Assembly (NCBI GenBank): GCA_016716265.1 | Contig: JADJWQ010000006.1 | Location: 496,001-560,000 of the forward strand | From: Planctomycetota bacterium | GTDB taxonomy: Bacteria > Planctomycetota > UBA1135 > UBA2386 | DNA: 64,000 nt | Direction of reading: 5' to 3' | Part shown: piece after piece, positions 63,736 through 64,000 of the stretch | Numbering within the stretch: the stretch's first letter is position 1 | How the letters are laid out: the number at the start of each line of letters is the position of its first letter | Notes under the pieces: generated by a model | What the model was told of the DNA's origin: nothing | Databases searched by the model: none | What the model saw: only the letters and a program-made list of their open reading frames with translations | Position numbers and translations under genes: made by a program

Positions 63736-63930
63736 GTGAGCCCGAAGCCCGAGCCGCTGCCCGATCTCATCGAGCGGATCCGCCGCGAGCGCCGGCTACC
63801 GGACCGCGACGACATCCGGGCCGCGCTGACCCGCGCCTACCTCGCCGGCTGGCGCGACGGGCGGCGCGAGGAACGGCGACGAGCCCGAGTCGCGCAGCGC
63901 GGCGAGCAGCGTGACGAGCGCGAGGGCTGA
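63736..63930 (+). CDS. Small charged protein, hypothetical
   Basis: A 64-residue protein from GTG at 63736 (MSPKPEPLPDLIERIRRERR). The whole sequence is helical and strongly charged, with the central block DDIRAALTRAYLAGWRDGRR; the tail is Arg/Glu-rich. Small proteins of this style are common in phage-like accessory regions. Support is moderate: good codon bias and a TANNNT box directly upstream, but no recognisable family. The last 70 bases of the window contain nothing assignable. Confidence 0.5.
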   Translation: MSPKPEPLPDLIERIRRERRLPDRDDIRAALTRAYLAGWRDGRREERRRARVAQRGEQRDEREG

Positions 63931-64000
63931 CGCTGCGAGCTGCTCGGCGCGACCTGGCGCGAGCCCGATGCACGCATCTCGGCGAGCTGCGCGATAATGC

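Overview
The window is very GC-rich throughout (coding third positions are almost always G or C) and packed with secreted proteins. Several of these share a C-terminal domain that I associate with uncultured or recently cultured planctomycetes. Together with a Gln-rich coiled-coil gene pair and a complete mreB-mreC-mreD-mrdA-rodA locus, this suggests a planctomycete chromosome. That placement is inference; no rRNA or other phylogenetic marker lies in the window. I found no rRNA, no complete tRNA, no CRISPR array and no intact insertion sequence.

Layout. 1-3383: two coupled Gln-rich coiled-coil genes, the first cut by the window edge. 3438-4697: a secreted propeller-like protein. 4717-11707 (minus): rod-shape and peptidoglycan genes mreB, mreC, mreD, mrdA (PBP2 with a very large insertion) and rodA, the last four joined by 4-base or 1-base overlaps. 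12063-16743 (minus): a small membrane protein, a membrane-anchored coiled-coil protein, lnt and moeA. 16929-24845: one RND adaptor followed by two RND permeases. 24846-25837: no intact gene, but a degraded coding stretch. 25838-30307: a large NHL/Ig-repeat secreted protein coupled to a HEAT-repeat membrane-anchored protein. 30606-37611: a BNR-repeat lipoprotein, a subtilase, a small unknown protein, a frameshifted agmatinase and a glutaredoxin. 38247-44905: a secreted repeat protein, a three-frameshift pseudogene, a pRiA4b-Orf3-domain protein, a small secreted protein and a YpfJ-type zinc peptidase. 45090-51348: a propeller lipoprotein and a second, paralogous Ig-repeat/HEAT pair. 52194-58079: a complete tripartite RND pump (outer-membrane factor divergent from adaptor and permease). 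58138-64000: an accessory region with a decayed helicase, gene fragments, an AT-rich islet and small secreted proteins, two of them tandem paralogues.

Two observations stand out. First, the Ig-repeat plus HEAT gene pair occurs twice, with different N-terminal sensor-like domains but the same C-terminal half, the same gene order and tight coupling. It looks like a mobile-modular cell-surface system of unknown function. Second, many genes without a Shine-Dalgarno sequence carry a TANNNT hexamer 5-10 bases before the start codon. This is the arrangement expected of leaderless transcripts, while other genes keep strong GGAGG sites.

Several lesions are single-base (agmatinase, the 41 kb pseudogene, the 25 kb stretch). 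They could be real decay or base-level assembly errors, and read-level checking would separate the two.
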